A DNA stretch of 64,000 bases from CBDFJH01 sp965198095. GTDB lineage: Bacteria > Latescibacterota > UBA2968 > GCA-2709665. The DNA is taken from assembly GCA_965198095.1 (NCBI GenBank), contig OZ240239.1:2542001-2606000 (forward strand), written 5' to 3'. The notes beneath the pieces are model-generated. The model searched no databases. It was not told the origin of the DNA and saw only the letters and a program-made list of their open reading frames with translations. The position numbers were made by a program, and so were the translations under genes. Of this stretch, positions 34,983-43,211 are shown in pieces. Each line of letters opens with the position of its first letter. The stretch's first letter is position 1.

Positions 34983-35942
34983 ATGGAGCTAAAGATAGAC
35001 CGGGACATCAGGGGAGACGTCAAGGCCCCCGTCCTGCTTGCGGGATGGCCCGGGATGGGCAGCGTCGGCGTGGGCGCCATCGATTATCTCCGGAGACAAC
35101 TGGATGCCACGCCCTTCGCGGAGCTGGACCTGAGCGAGTTCTTCACGCCTGAAGCCGTTGTGGTCGAGCACGGCATCGCCAAGGCCTTCACGGACCTGCC
35201 GAAGCACGTCTTCTACTACGTCCGCGAGCCTGAACTGATCATCTTCGAGAGCGAGGCCCAGGTCGGCGGTACAGGCGGGATCACGCTGATGACCCGGATT
35301 CTCGACTTCGCATCGGAATTGAAGGTCGGGAAGATCTACACGGGCGCGGCATTCGCCAAGCCCATGAGTCACCGGGAACCGGTGAAGGTTCTGGGCGTGG
35401 CGAACCGAGAGCGTTTGAGAGACAGTCTCGTCCCCCACGGTGTGGAGATCCTGGAAAGCGGGCATATCTCGGGTCTCAACGGCCTGCTTCTCGGGTTCGC
35501 GGGATTGAGGGAGATTGAAGCCGCCTGTCTGCTCGCCACCATGCCGCAATATGCCCAGATGATGCCGAACCCGAAGGCCTCTCGAGAGATCATTCGTGTC
35601 TTCGAGTCCATACTGCGCGTCCGGATCGACATGGCGGAGATTGACCAGGCCGCGGAGCAGATGGATCAAACGATGTCTGAGATCGAGGAGAAGATACGGA
35701 CGACCTTCTCCAGTATGGAGATGGAGGAGGATGAGGCGTCCGAACTGGAGCAAGTGGATGAAGCGCAGGTGCCTCAGTACGTGATGGAGAAGATCGAGAG
35801 ACTGTTTGAAGAGATTCAGCGGGAGAACTCGAGACAGAAAGCGACCCAGCTCAAGAAGGAGCTGGACCGCTGGAACCTTTACAGTCTTTATGAAGATAGA
35901 TTCTTGAACCTGTTTCGCCAGGACAGGGAAGGCGGTGTTTAG
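34983..35942 (+). CDS. PAC2 family protein with C-terminal coiled coil
   Basis: A 319-residue protein of the PAC2 (proteasome-assembly-chaperone-2-like) superfamily. The fold starts with APVLLAGWPGMGSVGVGAIDYL, then LIIFESEAQVG, KIYTGAAFAKPMSH, ISGLNGLLLGFAGLREIEAACLLATMPQYA and PNPKASREIIRVFE. From about residue 225 the sequence becomes acidic and helical (EQMDQTMSEIEEKIR, EKIERLFEEIQREN), a probable coiled coil. Bacterial PAC2 proteins are known from actinobacteria and several uncultured phyla with unknown role. No proteasome gene is visible in the window. It starts 60 bp after the Gfo/Idh gene. Confidence 0.87.
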   Translation: MELKIDRDIRGDVKAPVLLAGWPGMGSVGVGAIDYLRRQLDATPFAELDLSEFFTPEAVVVEHGIAKAFTDLPKHVFYYVREPELIIFESEAQVGGTGGITLMTRILDFASELKVGKIYTGAAFAKPMSHREPVKVLGVANRERLRDSLVPHGVEILESGHISGLNGLLLGFAGLREIEAACLLATMPQYAQMMPNPKASREIIRVFESILRVRIDMAEIDQAAEQMDQTMSEIEEKIRTTFSSMEMEEDEASELEQVDEAQVPQYVMEKIERLFEEIQRENSRQKATQLKKELDRWNLYSLYEDRFLNLFRQDREGGV

Positions 35943-36168
35943 CAGCCATCGGAGGTTTTACGAGGCGCGGGCACGTATTCCGCACGGGACGCACCTTTTT
36001 TTCTTGAGGAAACCAGATGTCGACTCCGCCGAAATCCCTTTCCAGATGCAGTTTTCGCAGCTAAATTCAGGCGCGATGCGCAACCGGTCCCGATGTTGCG
36101 GGTGAGGGTTCGCCCGAGGCTTGACCTGAACGCCCCACCGCTCGAGGAAGACCGAGCCTGAGTCGAGC

Positions 36169-36191
36169 GAAAGGATGCGCCGCATCCTTTC
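36169..36191. promoter_or_regulatory. Perfect 11-bp inverted repeat upstream of threonine aldolase
   Basis: GAAAGGATGCG (36169-36179), one central base, and its exact complement CGCATCCTTTC (36181-36191), 79 bp before the aldolase start. It could be a regulator binding site or a hairpin ending the PAC2 transcript. The rest of the 327-bp gap shows no gene. Confidence 0.5.
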
Positions 36192-36269
36192 TGTCCTGCA
36201 GCGCAACGCCGTGCGCAGGCAGGAACAAAGCTGCCCGCTTCGTGGTCGCTTGCCGAATTGGAGACGTCA

Positions 36270-37331
36270 ATGTCAGGGATTCGAATCGATCTTTACAGTG
36301 ATACGGCGACCAAGCCGACAAGAAGGATGAGGGAGTTCATGTGTGCCTCCGAGGTGGGCGACGAACAGCGATACGAGGATCCTTCCGTGAACGAGCTCCA
36401 GGAAAGGGTTGCGGACTTGCTGGGAAAGGAAGCGGCGCTGTTTCTCCCTTCGGGCACGATGTGCAATCATATTGCCTACCTTGTGCATTGTGACCCGGGA
36501 GATATGATCTTGATGGAGAGGACTGCGCATCCGCTGATATCCGAAGCCGGAGGCGCGTGCGCCCTCGCGGGGGTGACCCTCTACCCGATTGACGGCCAGA
36601 GGGGACAGTTTACGCCTGAACAGGTTGCGGAGCTGATGTCCTATCCATCCAGCCTCCGCAGGCCGGACGTCAGAGTCGTGTCGATCGAACAGACCGCCAA
36701 CAGCCCGGGTGGATGCATCTGGCCGCTCGACCGGATACGGGCCGTGTGTGAGGTCACGCACGAGAAGGGGGCCATCGCTCACATGGACGGGGCGCGTCTG
36801 TTCAACGCCGTGGTCGAGACGGGGATTTCGGCACGGGACTATGCGGAGACGTTCGATTCGGTCTGGGTCGACCTGAGCAAGGGGTTGGGGGCGCCGGTGG
36901 GTGGGGTCCTCGCCGGCTCCGGCGCGTTCATCCGGCAGGCCTGGGGATGGAAGCATCGCCTCGGCGGCGCGATGCGGCAATCCGGAATTCTTGCCGCGGC
37001 CGGCATCTATGCCCTTGAACACCACATCGATCGGCTGGCCGAGGACCACCGGAACGCGAAACGGTTCGCGAAAGGGATCGCCGGGGCCGCGGGCATCTCG
37101 GTGGATCCGGATTCCGTGGAGACGAACATGGTCCGGTTCGACGTCGCCCAGACCGGGCTGTCGTCGTCGTCGTTCGTGGAGCGGTTGATCAGCGAGGAAG
37201 GGGTCAGAGTCAGCACGCCGGGCCCGACCGCGCTTCGAGCCGTGCCGCACCTCGGCATCACCGAAGAGGACATCGATTCGGCAGTGGAATCGGTCGATCG
37301 TCTTGCAGAGCGGGCCGCGGTGGGACGGTAG
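36270..37331 (+). CDS. Low-specificity L-threonine aldolase
   Basis: A 353-residue PLP-dependent fold-type I enzyme that cleaves L-threonine or allo-threonine to glycine and acetaldehyde. Seen: RIDLYSDTATKPTRRMREFM at the N-terminus, FLPSGTMCNHIAYLVH, EQTANSPGGCIWPLDRI, the PLP-binding AHMDGARLFNAV (Asp) near residue 170, and the Schiff-base segment VWVDLSKGLGAPVGGVLAGS with its lysine near residue 201. GGAG about 8 bases upstream supports ATG 36270 over an in-frame TTG at 36258. It is on the same strand as three Gfo/Idh/MocA genes, separated by short gaps. Confidence 0.93.
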   Translation: MSGIRIDLYSDTATKPTRRMREFMCASEVGDEQRYEDPSVNELQERVADLLGKEAALFLPSGTMCNHIAYLVHCDPGDMILMERTAHPLISEAGGACALAGVTLYPIDGQRGQFTPEQVAELMSYPSSLRRPDVRVVSIEQTANSPGGCIWPLDRIRAVCEVTHEKGAIAHMDGARLFNAVVETGISARDYAETFDSVWVDLSKGLGAPVGGVLAGSGAFIRQAWGWKHRLGGAMRQSGILAAAGIYALEHHIDRLAEDHRNAKRFAKGIAGAAGISVDPDSVETNMVRFDVAQTGLSSSSFVERLISEEGVRVSTPGPTALRAVPHLGITEEDIDSAVESVDRLAERAAVGR

Positions 37332-37357
37332 ACCTCGGGACAAGTGGAGGCTGAAGC

Positions 37358-38521
37358 ATGTATCGCGTCGCAATCCTGGGTTGTCGTGCCAGAGGAACCG
37401 CGGCGGCCAGGGCTTATCACGCCCATCCCGACACGGAAGTGGTCGGAATCTGCGACCTGGTCCCTGGGCGGCGGGAAGCGCTGGGCGACTTGCTGGAGGT
37501 TTCCGCCCGTTTCGCTGACCTGGATGAAATGATTCGGGAGACCGGTCCCGATATCGTCGCCATTCCAACGGGCACCGAGCTTCATTATGACCTCAGCGTG
37601 CAGGTTCTGGGGCACGGTCCGGTGAACATCGACGTGGAAAAGCCGATGTGCGTCGACTTGCTTCAGGCAGACGCCCTGACGAAGAAGGCCGCCGAGACCG
37701 GGGCTCGGATTGCGGTTCACCACCAGGGCCGCTGCGGCGTATGGATGAAGGCGGTGTTGCGAGAGATCGAGGCGGGAACCATCGGAGATCTCCAGCATCT
37801 GACGGCTTTCGGAAAGGGCTACTACGGGGGCTACGGCCTGATGAATATCGGGACCCATATTCTGAGCAACTTTCTGGAGCTGGCGGGGCCGTGCAGACGC
37901 GTGTCCGCATCCGCCCTGACGGATGGTCGCCCGATTACGCCCGAGGACGTGCTTTCTTCGCCGAACGGAATGGGAACGATCGCAGGAGAGACCCTGACCG
38001 CGACACTGGAGTTTTCGGAGAATGTGACGGCGACACTCCTACAGCACCGTTACCCGGTGATCGACAGTCGATTGGCTCGTTTGATGATTCAGGGAACCCA
38101 TGGGATGCTGTTGTGGAAGTGGGAAGGGGCCTGGCGGATGGTGCCTTATCGGTTTCCTCCCGACCAGGTCAGGCAGGAGTGGCAACGGCTGGAGCCGGAC
38201 TGGCCGGAGCACTATGATCCTGACGGCGGCCTGAATTCTGAAGACTACGCCTATGTGGACGAATATGTCCACGCGCTGGACGAGGGGCGGGACCACGTCT
38301 GCAGCGGGACCGAAGCGAAGCACGTCATCGAGGTTATGATGGGCATTTTCGAGTCGGCTGCCCGCGGTCGGGTCGTCGATCTGCCGCAGGCCGATCGGGA
38401 GCACCCCCTGAAACGCTGGCGACGTGAGGCCGGCCTCGGCGAGCCCGAATCGACGCCCAGGCCCTACCCCGAGTGGCTGGAGGTTGAGGATCGACGCCTC
38501 GGGCGACGCAAGGAAAGCTGA
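37358..38521 (+). CDS. Gfo/Idh/MocA family oxidoreductase
   Basis: A 387-residue protein. The Rossmann part begins YRVAILGCRARGTAAARAYH with VVGICDLVPGRRE, then IVAIPTGTELHYDL and NIDVEKPMCVDLLQAD (the EKP motif) near residue 95, and AVHHQGRCGVWMKAV. MNIGTHILSNFLELAG carries the usual C-terminal-domain histidine. It shares its domain order and the RPITPEDV segment with the Gfo/Idh protein at 33813, suggesting related substrates. GGAGG 6-10 bases upstream supports ATG 37358. It begins 26 bp after the threonine aldolase gene. Confidence 0.9.
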   Translation: MYRVAILGCRARGTAAARAYHAHPDTEVVGICDLVPGRREALGDLLEVSARFADLDEMIRETGPDIVAIPTGTELHYDLSVQVLGHGPVNIDVEKPMCVDLLQADALTKKAAETGARIAVHHQGRCGVWMKAVLREIEAGTIGDLQHLTAFGKGYYGGYGLMNIGTHILSNFLELAGPCRRVSASALTDGRPITPEDVLSSPNGMGTIAGETLTATLEFSENVTATLLQHRYPVIDSRLARLMIQGTHGMLLWKWEGAWRMVPYRFPPDQVRQEWQRLEPDWPEHYDPDGGLNSEDYAYVDEYVHALDEGRDHVCSGTEAKHVIEVMMGIFESAARGRVVDLPQADREHPLKRWRREAGLGEPESTPRPYPEWLEVEDRRLGRRKES

Positions 38522-38763
38522 ACACGGCGCCCTTCGCGTGGAAGCAAACAAAATGCAATGCTGACACTTTCATCGCCTTCGAGAAACCCTGCGCAACGTC
38601 AGCTCGCACGCCTCGAAGCAGACGCAACCGGTCGTTTTCAACGCGCCACGAAGTCGAACAGGCCGTCGAAGAACCGTTCAACCGCGGGTGCTTCCGAAGA
38701 CGGTAACCCTACGAAAGCGATCTGGATTTATCGAGACGCTCGCATAACGACACGGGGAGACGG

Positions 38764-39825
38764 ATGGAGAAGGCAAGAGTAGCACTTTTTGGCGTGACGC
38801 ACCCGCACTCTGAGCATCATCTCAGGACCCTGCAGACCTCTTCCATGGTTTCGGGGATCATCCTGCACGACCAGGATTCCGAGGCACTGGCGCGTTCAGG
38901 GTCGGAGCACAAGGTCGAGTCTGTCTACACGGACTTGGAGGCCCTCCTCAAGCAGGAGGAATTTCTCGTCGGTGTCGCCTGTGTCGAAAACGATCTCAAC
39001 GCAGGTCTCTGCAACAGACTCATCGAGGCCGGCGTCCACGTGATCAGCGAGAAACCGATCGGGCGAAACAGTCGGGAAGTCGCGTCGGTCGTGACCGCGG
39101 CGCGACAGAAGAATCTCAAGTTGGGCGTCATGTACTCGAATCGATCGCATCCGGTCTCCCAAGAAGCCCGCAGGCTCGTTCAAGCAGGCGTGATCGGACG
39201 CGTGACGAGCTGTGAAGCGAGGCAGGTGACGTCTCAGGTAAAGTTTCGGAACCCCGACCACTGGCTGTTCAAGAAGGCACGGGCCGGAGGAGGCATTTTG
39301 TCCTGGCTGGGCTGTCACCACATCGATTTGCTGTGTTACGTCATGGGAGATGAGGTGACGTCTGTCTCCGCCATCGTGGATACACTCGGTGGAGAGGCGA
39401 TCGACGTGGAGGACGTGGCTTCGGTCAGTTTTCGATTTCGGAGCGGCGCGATCGGGGGACTGCAGGCTGGCTATCAGCTCGCGATGAGCGCGGAAGGCTA
39501 CCAAGGCGCGAAGTACGATAGCTATGTCGGATTCCGCGGAACGGAGGGGAGGATCTATTGGAGCCCAATCGCACATCCTCCAAGGCTTTACGTGGAAAGT
39601 GCCCGGTCGGAGTGGGCCTCGTCTCCCGAGCGGACCTTCGACTTCATGCTGCCGGACGTAGAAGCCTACGGAGGGGCGCACGGCCTCTCTTTTGTCGAAA
39701 CCTTTTTCTTGTCGGCGCTTGGCCAGGGAGAGCCGGTCGCCACGGGTGAGGATGCCCTGCGAGTCGCCAAGATCGTGGAGGCGATCTACGAATCGAGCTC
39801 GACCGGGAGAAGAATCGAACTGTGA
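38764..39825 (+). CDS. Gfo/Idh/MocA family oxidoreductase
   Basis: A 353-residue member of a different subgroup from the other two. RVALFGVTHPHSEHHLRTLQ starts a Rossmann fold with a histidine-rich cofactor loop; HVISEKPIGRNSREVAS (EKP motif) is near residue 98, GVMYSNRSHPVSQEARRL near residue 122, and GGGILSWLGCHHIDLLCYVMGDEV supplies the C-terminal catalytic-region histidines. A GGGGAGA ribosome binding site precedes ATG 38764. It ends the plus-strand run of catabolic genes and is convergent with the hydroxyacid dehydrogenase that follows. Confidence 0.9.
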   Translation: MEKARVALFGVTHPHSEHHLRTLQTSSMVSGIILHDQDSEALARSGSEHKVESVYTDLEALLKQEEFLVGVACVENDLNAGLCNRLIEAGVHVISEKPIGRNSREVASVVTAARQKNLKLGVMYSNRSHPVSQEARRLVQAGVIGRVTSCEARQVTSQVKFRNPDHWLFKKARAGGGILSWLGCHHIDLLCYVMGDEVTSVSAIVDTLGGEAIDVEDVASVSFRFRSGAIGGLQAGYQLAMSAEGYQGAKYDSYVGFRGTEGRIYWSPIAHPPRLYVESARSEWASSPERTFDFMLPDVEAYGGAHGLSFVETFFLSALGQGEPVATGEDALRVAKIVEAIYESSSTGRRIEL

Positions 39826-39865
39826 GGGTTGCCCCGGGACGGTCTTGGGTGCGGCCGCAACGCCG

Positions 39866-40810
39866 TCAGGCCACCGGGCTCAGGAGTTCCTCGCCGTTCA
39901 GCCCGGCGACGAGATTATCCACGGCGAGCCTGGCCATTGCGCGCCTGGTCTGAACTGCGGCGCTGCCCAGGTGCGGTGTAATGATCACGTTGTCCATCTT
40001 GAGAAGCGGGTGATCTCTCGGCAGGGGCTCCGGCTCCGTCACGTCGAGGGCCGCACCCCTTATCCGTCCCTTCTCCAGGGCTTCGGTCAAGGCATCGTGG
40101 TCGACGATCGGTCCGCGTGCGACGTTGATGAGAAAGGCCGTCGATTTCATCCGTGCGAGCGCTTCGCGACCGATCAAACCCCGGGTCTCCTCGGTCATGC
40201 TGACGTTTAAGCAAACAAAGTCTGACTCGGAGAGCAGGTCGTTCAGCGTGGCGTAGGTCGCGCCCAGTTCCGCTTCTGCCCCGGGGTCCGGTTTTCGGTT
40301 GTGGTAAAGAAGCCTCACGTCGAACCCCTTGGACCGGCGGGCCACCTGCCTGCCGATGTTGCCCAAGCCCACGATGCCCAGCGTGCAGCCGTGAACGTCC
40401 CACCCGATGAAAAGGTTCGGGTCGTGTCTCGTGAAGGCCTCGCTTCGCGCAAACCGGTCTGCGCTGACGACATTTCTGGCGATGCCCAGGATCAGCGCGA
40501 AGGTCATATCCGCCGCCGCCCCATCCAGCGTATTGGCCGTATTTCCCACCCGAATTCCTCGCACCCGTGCCGCTTCCAGGTCGACGTGCTCTACGCCCAC
40601 GCCGTGAATGCTGATGACCTTGAGCGACGGCATGCGATCCATCAGCGCCGCATCTATTGGAAATAAGCTGTATCCGAAAAGCCCTTCGAACGACGCGTAT
40701 CGATCGGGACCGGGTGCTTCGTCGGACATGATCGTGACTTCACAGTGCGCATCGAGCATCCGTCGGAGTTCATCCGGGACTGGAACGTTCAACAGGACTT
40801 TGTGCGCCAT
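39866..40810 (-). CDS. D-isomer-specific 2-hydroxyacid dehydrogenase (glyoxylate/hydroxypyruvate reductase-like)
   Basis: A 314-residue NAD(P)-dependent enzyme. Features: ISIHGVGVEHVDLEAARVRGI near residue 70, TLGIVGLGNIGRQVARR near residue 145, NRKPDP after strand 2 (an Arg in place of the NAD-type Asp suggests NADP use), INVARGPIVDHDALTEAL (catalytic Arg) and VIITPHLGSA (catalytic His). An AGAGAGG ribosome binding site precedes the ATG at 40810. It follows the phosphotriesterase-like gene by 50 bp on the same strand, fitting a lactone-to-acid-to-ketoacid sequence. Confidence 0.91.
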   Translation of the reverse strand: MAHKVLLNVPVPDELRRMLDAHCEVTIMSDEAPGPDRYASFEGLFGYSLFPIDAALMDRMPSLKVISIHGVGVEHVDLEAARVRGIRVGNTANTLDGAAADMTFALILGIARNVVSADRFARSEAFTRHDPNLFIGWDVHGCTLGIVGLGNIGRQVARRSKGFDVRLLYHNRKPDPGAEAELGATYATLNDLLSESDFVCLNVSMTEETRGLIGREALARMKSTAFLINVARGPIVDHDALTEALEKGRIRGAALDVTEPEPLPRDHPLLKMDNVIITPHLGSAAVQTRRAMARLAVDNLVAGLNGEELLSPVA

Positions 40811-40860
40811 ACCTCTCTATCCTTTCAAGCGTTTGGAACGGTTTGGACGCCACGGGAGCC

Positions 40861-41835
40861 TCAGGGCGCCGGCGTGAGGATGCGCCTGGGATTTTCAATC
40901 ATAATCTGATCGACCTGCTCGTCCGAGAGACCGACTTCCCGGAGCAGGGGCGCAAACCAGTCCATCAGCAGCGCGAAGCCGTGTCCGCCGTATTTCTTGA
41001 GGTGGTACTTACGCGTCATGTCACACGAGACCGTAACTTGCTCGAGGTGTCCCCATTCTACGAACGTCTTCGCAAGGTGGGCCTTTCCGTGTTCCAGGAG
41101 ACGTTGCCCATCTCGTTCGCCGTAGCCGACCGTGTCGATCCCGACGTTGACGCCCGTGTCGAGGATGCGTTTGAGATGCGCCATCTGCGGATTGGAGAGT
41201 CCGGCCGCCACCGACGACCGGTCCGAGGGCATCATGTGACCCAGCACGACCTTATCGAGCAGGGCGCCGTGCCTTTTGAATGCCGCCACCTGCCAATCGC
41301 AGTCTCTCAGCCCGCAGTGAGTGCTAATGGGGATTCCGGTTGCCTGCTGCGTCATACACGCGGCCTGGAAGACCTTGTCGGCATCTTCGGGCACGGCATC
41401 CTTCTCATTCGAGCCGAACTCGGCAAGTACGCCCGGACGCACGTCGGTACCAGCGAAGCCGTGCTCGCATTCGTCAATCCATCGCCGAGCCAGTTCCTCC
41501 ACCGTGGATGCCGCCACGTACTCGGGCCACACGATCGGCCGATACACGCCCGTCGAGGTGACAATGTTGATTCCGGAGGCTTCGGCGATCTGCTTGAGTC
41601 CGGCGGGATTCGGGCCCAGGCCGACGCAGGTGAGATCGACGATCGTGCGCGCTCCGGCGCGTAACACGTCCTTCATTTCCCAGGTGAGGGTATCGATCTC
41701 GTCCAGCTTTTTCAGCGGGTTGTCGCCGCTCCACGAATTGTCCACAATCACGTGCTCGTGCATGTAAGTCGGGCCCAATGCTTCGGGCGAAATGGGACCG
41801 AGCACGGTCATGATTTCTCCTGACCGAGGGCTCAT
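40861..41835 (-). CDS. Phosphotriesterase-like lactonase (amidohydrolase superfamily)
   Basis: A 324-residue protein. The HxH metal motif is in PTYMHEHVIVDN near residue 25; RTIVDLTCVGLGPNPAGLKQIAEASGINIVTSTG, GIPISTHCG (His ligand), LDKVVLGHMMPSD (His) and TVSCDMTRKY (Asp) complete the two-metal site. GVLAEFGSNEKDA occupies the place of the bridging carboxylated lysine region, apparently with Glu, as in the lactonase/PHP subgroups. ATG 41835 has GGGGGAAGAGA just upstream; the open frame beyond it is not protein-like. It probably hydrolyses a sugar lactone feeding the downstream hydroxyacid dehydrogenase. Confidence 0.88.
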   Translation of the reverse strand: MSPRSGEIMTVLGPISPEALGPTYMHEHVIVDNSWSGDNPLKKLDEIDTLTWEMKDVLRAGARTIVDLTCVGLGPNPAGLKQIAEASGINIVTSTGVYRPIVWPEYVAASTVEELARRWIDECEHGFAGTDVRPGVLAEFGSNEKDAVPEDADKVFQAACMTQQATGIPISTHCGLRDCDWQVAAFKRHGALLDKVVLGHMMPSDRSSVAAGLSNPQMAHLKRILDTGVNVGIDTVGYGERDGQRLLEHGKAHLAKTFVEWGHLEQVTVSCDMTRKYHLKKYGGHGFALLMDWFAPLLREVGLSDEQVDQIMIENPRRILTPAP

Positions 41836-42057
41836 TTCTCTTCCCCCTTGATCTGTCTTTGAAAGGCCAAACCTCCGAGGACCTGAACGGCGTCCGCAAC
41901 GGAATATAAAACTGCCCGGGGCGCCAGGCAATCAGAATAGAAGTGTGGAAGGTGGCTGCGATGCGCTGAAGAATCGTGGAACGGTTCGGCGGTTCGGGAC
42001 GTCGAATAAAGTGAAATTCATCCGTTCGTTACAGGGTTTCTATTGGAGGTGATGGAA

Positions 42058-42225
42058 ATGTTGACAAGGCTTTCCTATCGCGTTTCTCATCTGTATGATC
42101 AGGCCCCGATCAGCCTGACGTTTCCTCATCAGGCCCGATGGAGACGAATGAAAGCCCTCGCGCGAGGCAGTCACCGGCCGAGGAGGAAGTCTGTATCGCG
42201 GCCCGACCTGCCGTCCAAGAGTTAG
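42058..42225 (+). CDS. Possible small ORF (55 aa) with strong ribosome binding site
   Basis: ATG 42058 follows a perfect GGAGGTG (42045-42051) with 6-base spacing and opens 55 codons starting MLTRLSYRVSHLYDQAP. The product is basic and not recognised. A terminator-like hairpin lies about 65 bp beyond the stop, so a short independent transcript is plausible. It could be a small protein, a leader peptide or a decayed gene. Confidence 0.3.
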   Translation: MLTRLSYRVSHLYDQAPISLTFPHQARWRRMKALARGSHRPRRKSVSRPDLPSKS

Positions 42226-42290
42226 GCAGGGGAACAGGCGTTTGCCATAGAGAAGAGACGGGTGGCAGCCGGATGTGGCAGGCTACGGCG

Positions 42291-42329
42291 CAGCCGCACG
42301 GAGCAGGTGCTTCGGGCGGCTGTCTTTTT
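42291..42329 (+). terminator. Rho-independent terminator-like hairpin
   Basis: CAGCCGC (42291-42297) pairs with GCGGCTG (42316-42322) around an 18-base loop that itself contains GCA/TGC, followed by TCTTTTTA. It lies upstream of the sigma-54 control region and is not associated with any recognised gene. Confidence 0.6.
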
Positions 42330-42400
42330 AGGGTGTGCCGGGCGTGGCGCGAAGCGCCGGGGGCGTGCGCCTCATCCAGCCCGCGCGACCAGCCTGAAAG

Positions 42401-42463
42401 AAATACTGTCAAAGTGGCATATCATATGTAAAAAAGTCAGAAATACTGCCAAAATGGCAATAT
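42401..42463 (+). promoter_or_regulatory. Tandem palindromic upstream activating sites
   Basis: Two copies of AAATACTGYCAAARTGGCAtAT lie at 42401-42422 and 42441-42463, exactly 40 bp apart. Each is a dyad: copy 2 pairs AATACTGCCA with TGGCAATATT with a single mismatch. They are about 125 and 165 bp upstream of the predicted sigma-54 start, the usual place for an enhancer-binding-protein dimer pair. Confidence 0.75.
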
Positions 42464-42551
42464 TTTTCTTTTCCCGCAAGTTGTGCCAAGAAAAGGATAT
42501 ATGTATATAACTGTATGTATTTATTCTTTTTAGCCCGTATTTATACAGAAC

Positions 42552-42567
42552 TGGCACGCGAATTGCG
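42552..42567 (+). promoter_or_regulatory. Sigma-54 (-24/-12) promoter of hsp20-dnaJ-clpB
   Basis: TGGCACG (42552-42558), four bases, then TTGCG (42563-42567): a match to the TGGCACG-N4-TTGCW consensus with the invariant GG and GC exactly 12 bases apart. The predicted start near 42578 gives a 77-nt leader to the hsp20 ATG. Confidence 0.82.
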
Positions 42568-42654
42568 ATTCGAGAGTGGGCGTGAGCAAAAAAGAAAGGT
42601 CGGTTGGGCAGCTCACCGTCACACAAACGATCCACTCTCACGGAGGTGAATGAA

Positions 42655-43083
42655 ATGACACTCGTAAGATGGCAGCCGAAGCGATTCGTCGATTTCAGGA
42701 ACGGGATCGACCGGATGTTCGAAGAGTTCTGGGATGGGGGCCCGGTCCCGGGGGCTTGGCGCCCGGCGATGGATGTCTCGGAGACGGACGACGAGATCCT
42801 CGTTCACGCGGACCTGCCCGGACTGGGCAAGGATCAGGTCAAGGTCAGCCTTGAGAACAACGTCTTGACCATCCGGGGGGAGAAGCAGCACGCGTCTGAC
42901 AACGAGGAAAAGCACTACCATAGGAGCGAAAGGTCCTATGGAACCTTTACGCGCTCGTTGAGGCTCCCTTCAGACGTCGAAGCAGGAAAAATTTCGGCAT
43001 CCTACAGGGACGGGGTCCTCACGCTGACGCTTCCGAAGTCGGAGGCCGCGAAGCCGAAGGAGATCGAGGTGAAAGTCGCCTGA
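42655..43083 (+). CDS. Hsp20/alpha-crystallin small heat-shock protein
   Basis: A 142-residue ATP-independent holdase. The alpha-crystallin domain spans about residues 40-135: AMDVSETDDEILVHADLPGLGKDQVKVSLENNVLTIRGEK, ERSYGTFTRSLRLPSDVEAGKISASYRDGVLTLTLPK (the A-x-x-x-n-GVL motif), and ends IEVKVA. CGGAGGTG at 42641-42648 fixes the ATG at 42655, 7 bases downstream; the open frame extends to 42604 but has no start signal there. First gene of a chaperone operon with J-domain and ClpB genes, behind a sigma-54 promoter. Confidence 0.95.
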   Translation: MTLVRWQPKRFVDFRNGIDRMFEEFWDGGPVPGAWRPAMDVSETDDEILVHADLPGLGKDQVKVSLENNVLTIRGEKQHASDNEEKHYHRSERSYGTFTRSLRLPSDVEAGKISASYRDGVLTLTLPKSEAAKPKEIEVKVA

Positions 43084-43122
43084 CCGGGACGCAAGACCTC
43101 TTACGCCACAGGCAAGTCAACG

Positions 43123-43155
43123 AAAGGGGACCGTTCGGGACGGACGGTCCCCTTT
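43123..43155 (+). terminator. Intra-operon hairpin between hsp20 and the J-protein gene
   Basis: A perfect 12-bp stem, AAAGGGGACCGT (43123-43134) with ACGGTCCCCTTT (43144-43155), and a 9-base loop. No T-run follows, so it is more likely an attenuator or an mRNA stabiliser that raises hsp20 relative to downstream genes. Confidence 0.6.
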
Positions 43156-43211
43156 GAAATGGCGAGCCTTCCGGAATCATCGCGGCTTTGCCGACACGAA
43201 AGGCCGATCGA

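Noticed and set aside
35958..36206. 82-codon minus-strand frame with two CxxC pairs (CENC and CVPC), possibly a zinc ribbon
   Set aside because: Spacing and surrounding residues do not match a known zinc ribbon, there is no good ribosome binding site, and the frame overlaps the inverted repeat; probably chance.
40340..40360. ACCTGCCTGCC sequence inside the hydroxyacid dehydrogenase gene resembling the palindromic repeat arm
   Set aside because: It encodes the conserved GNIGRQVA cofactor motif, and no complementary CAGGCAGG arm lies nearby.
42206..42230. ACCTGCC...GGCAGG pair as a seventh repeat copy
   Set aside because: The arms are only six bases with a long unrelated centre; too weak to add to the family.
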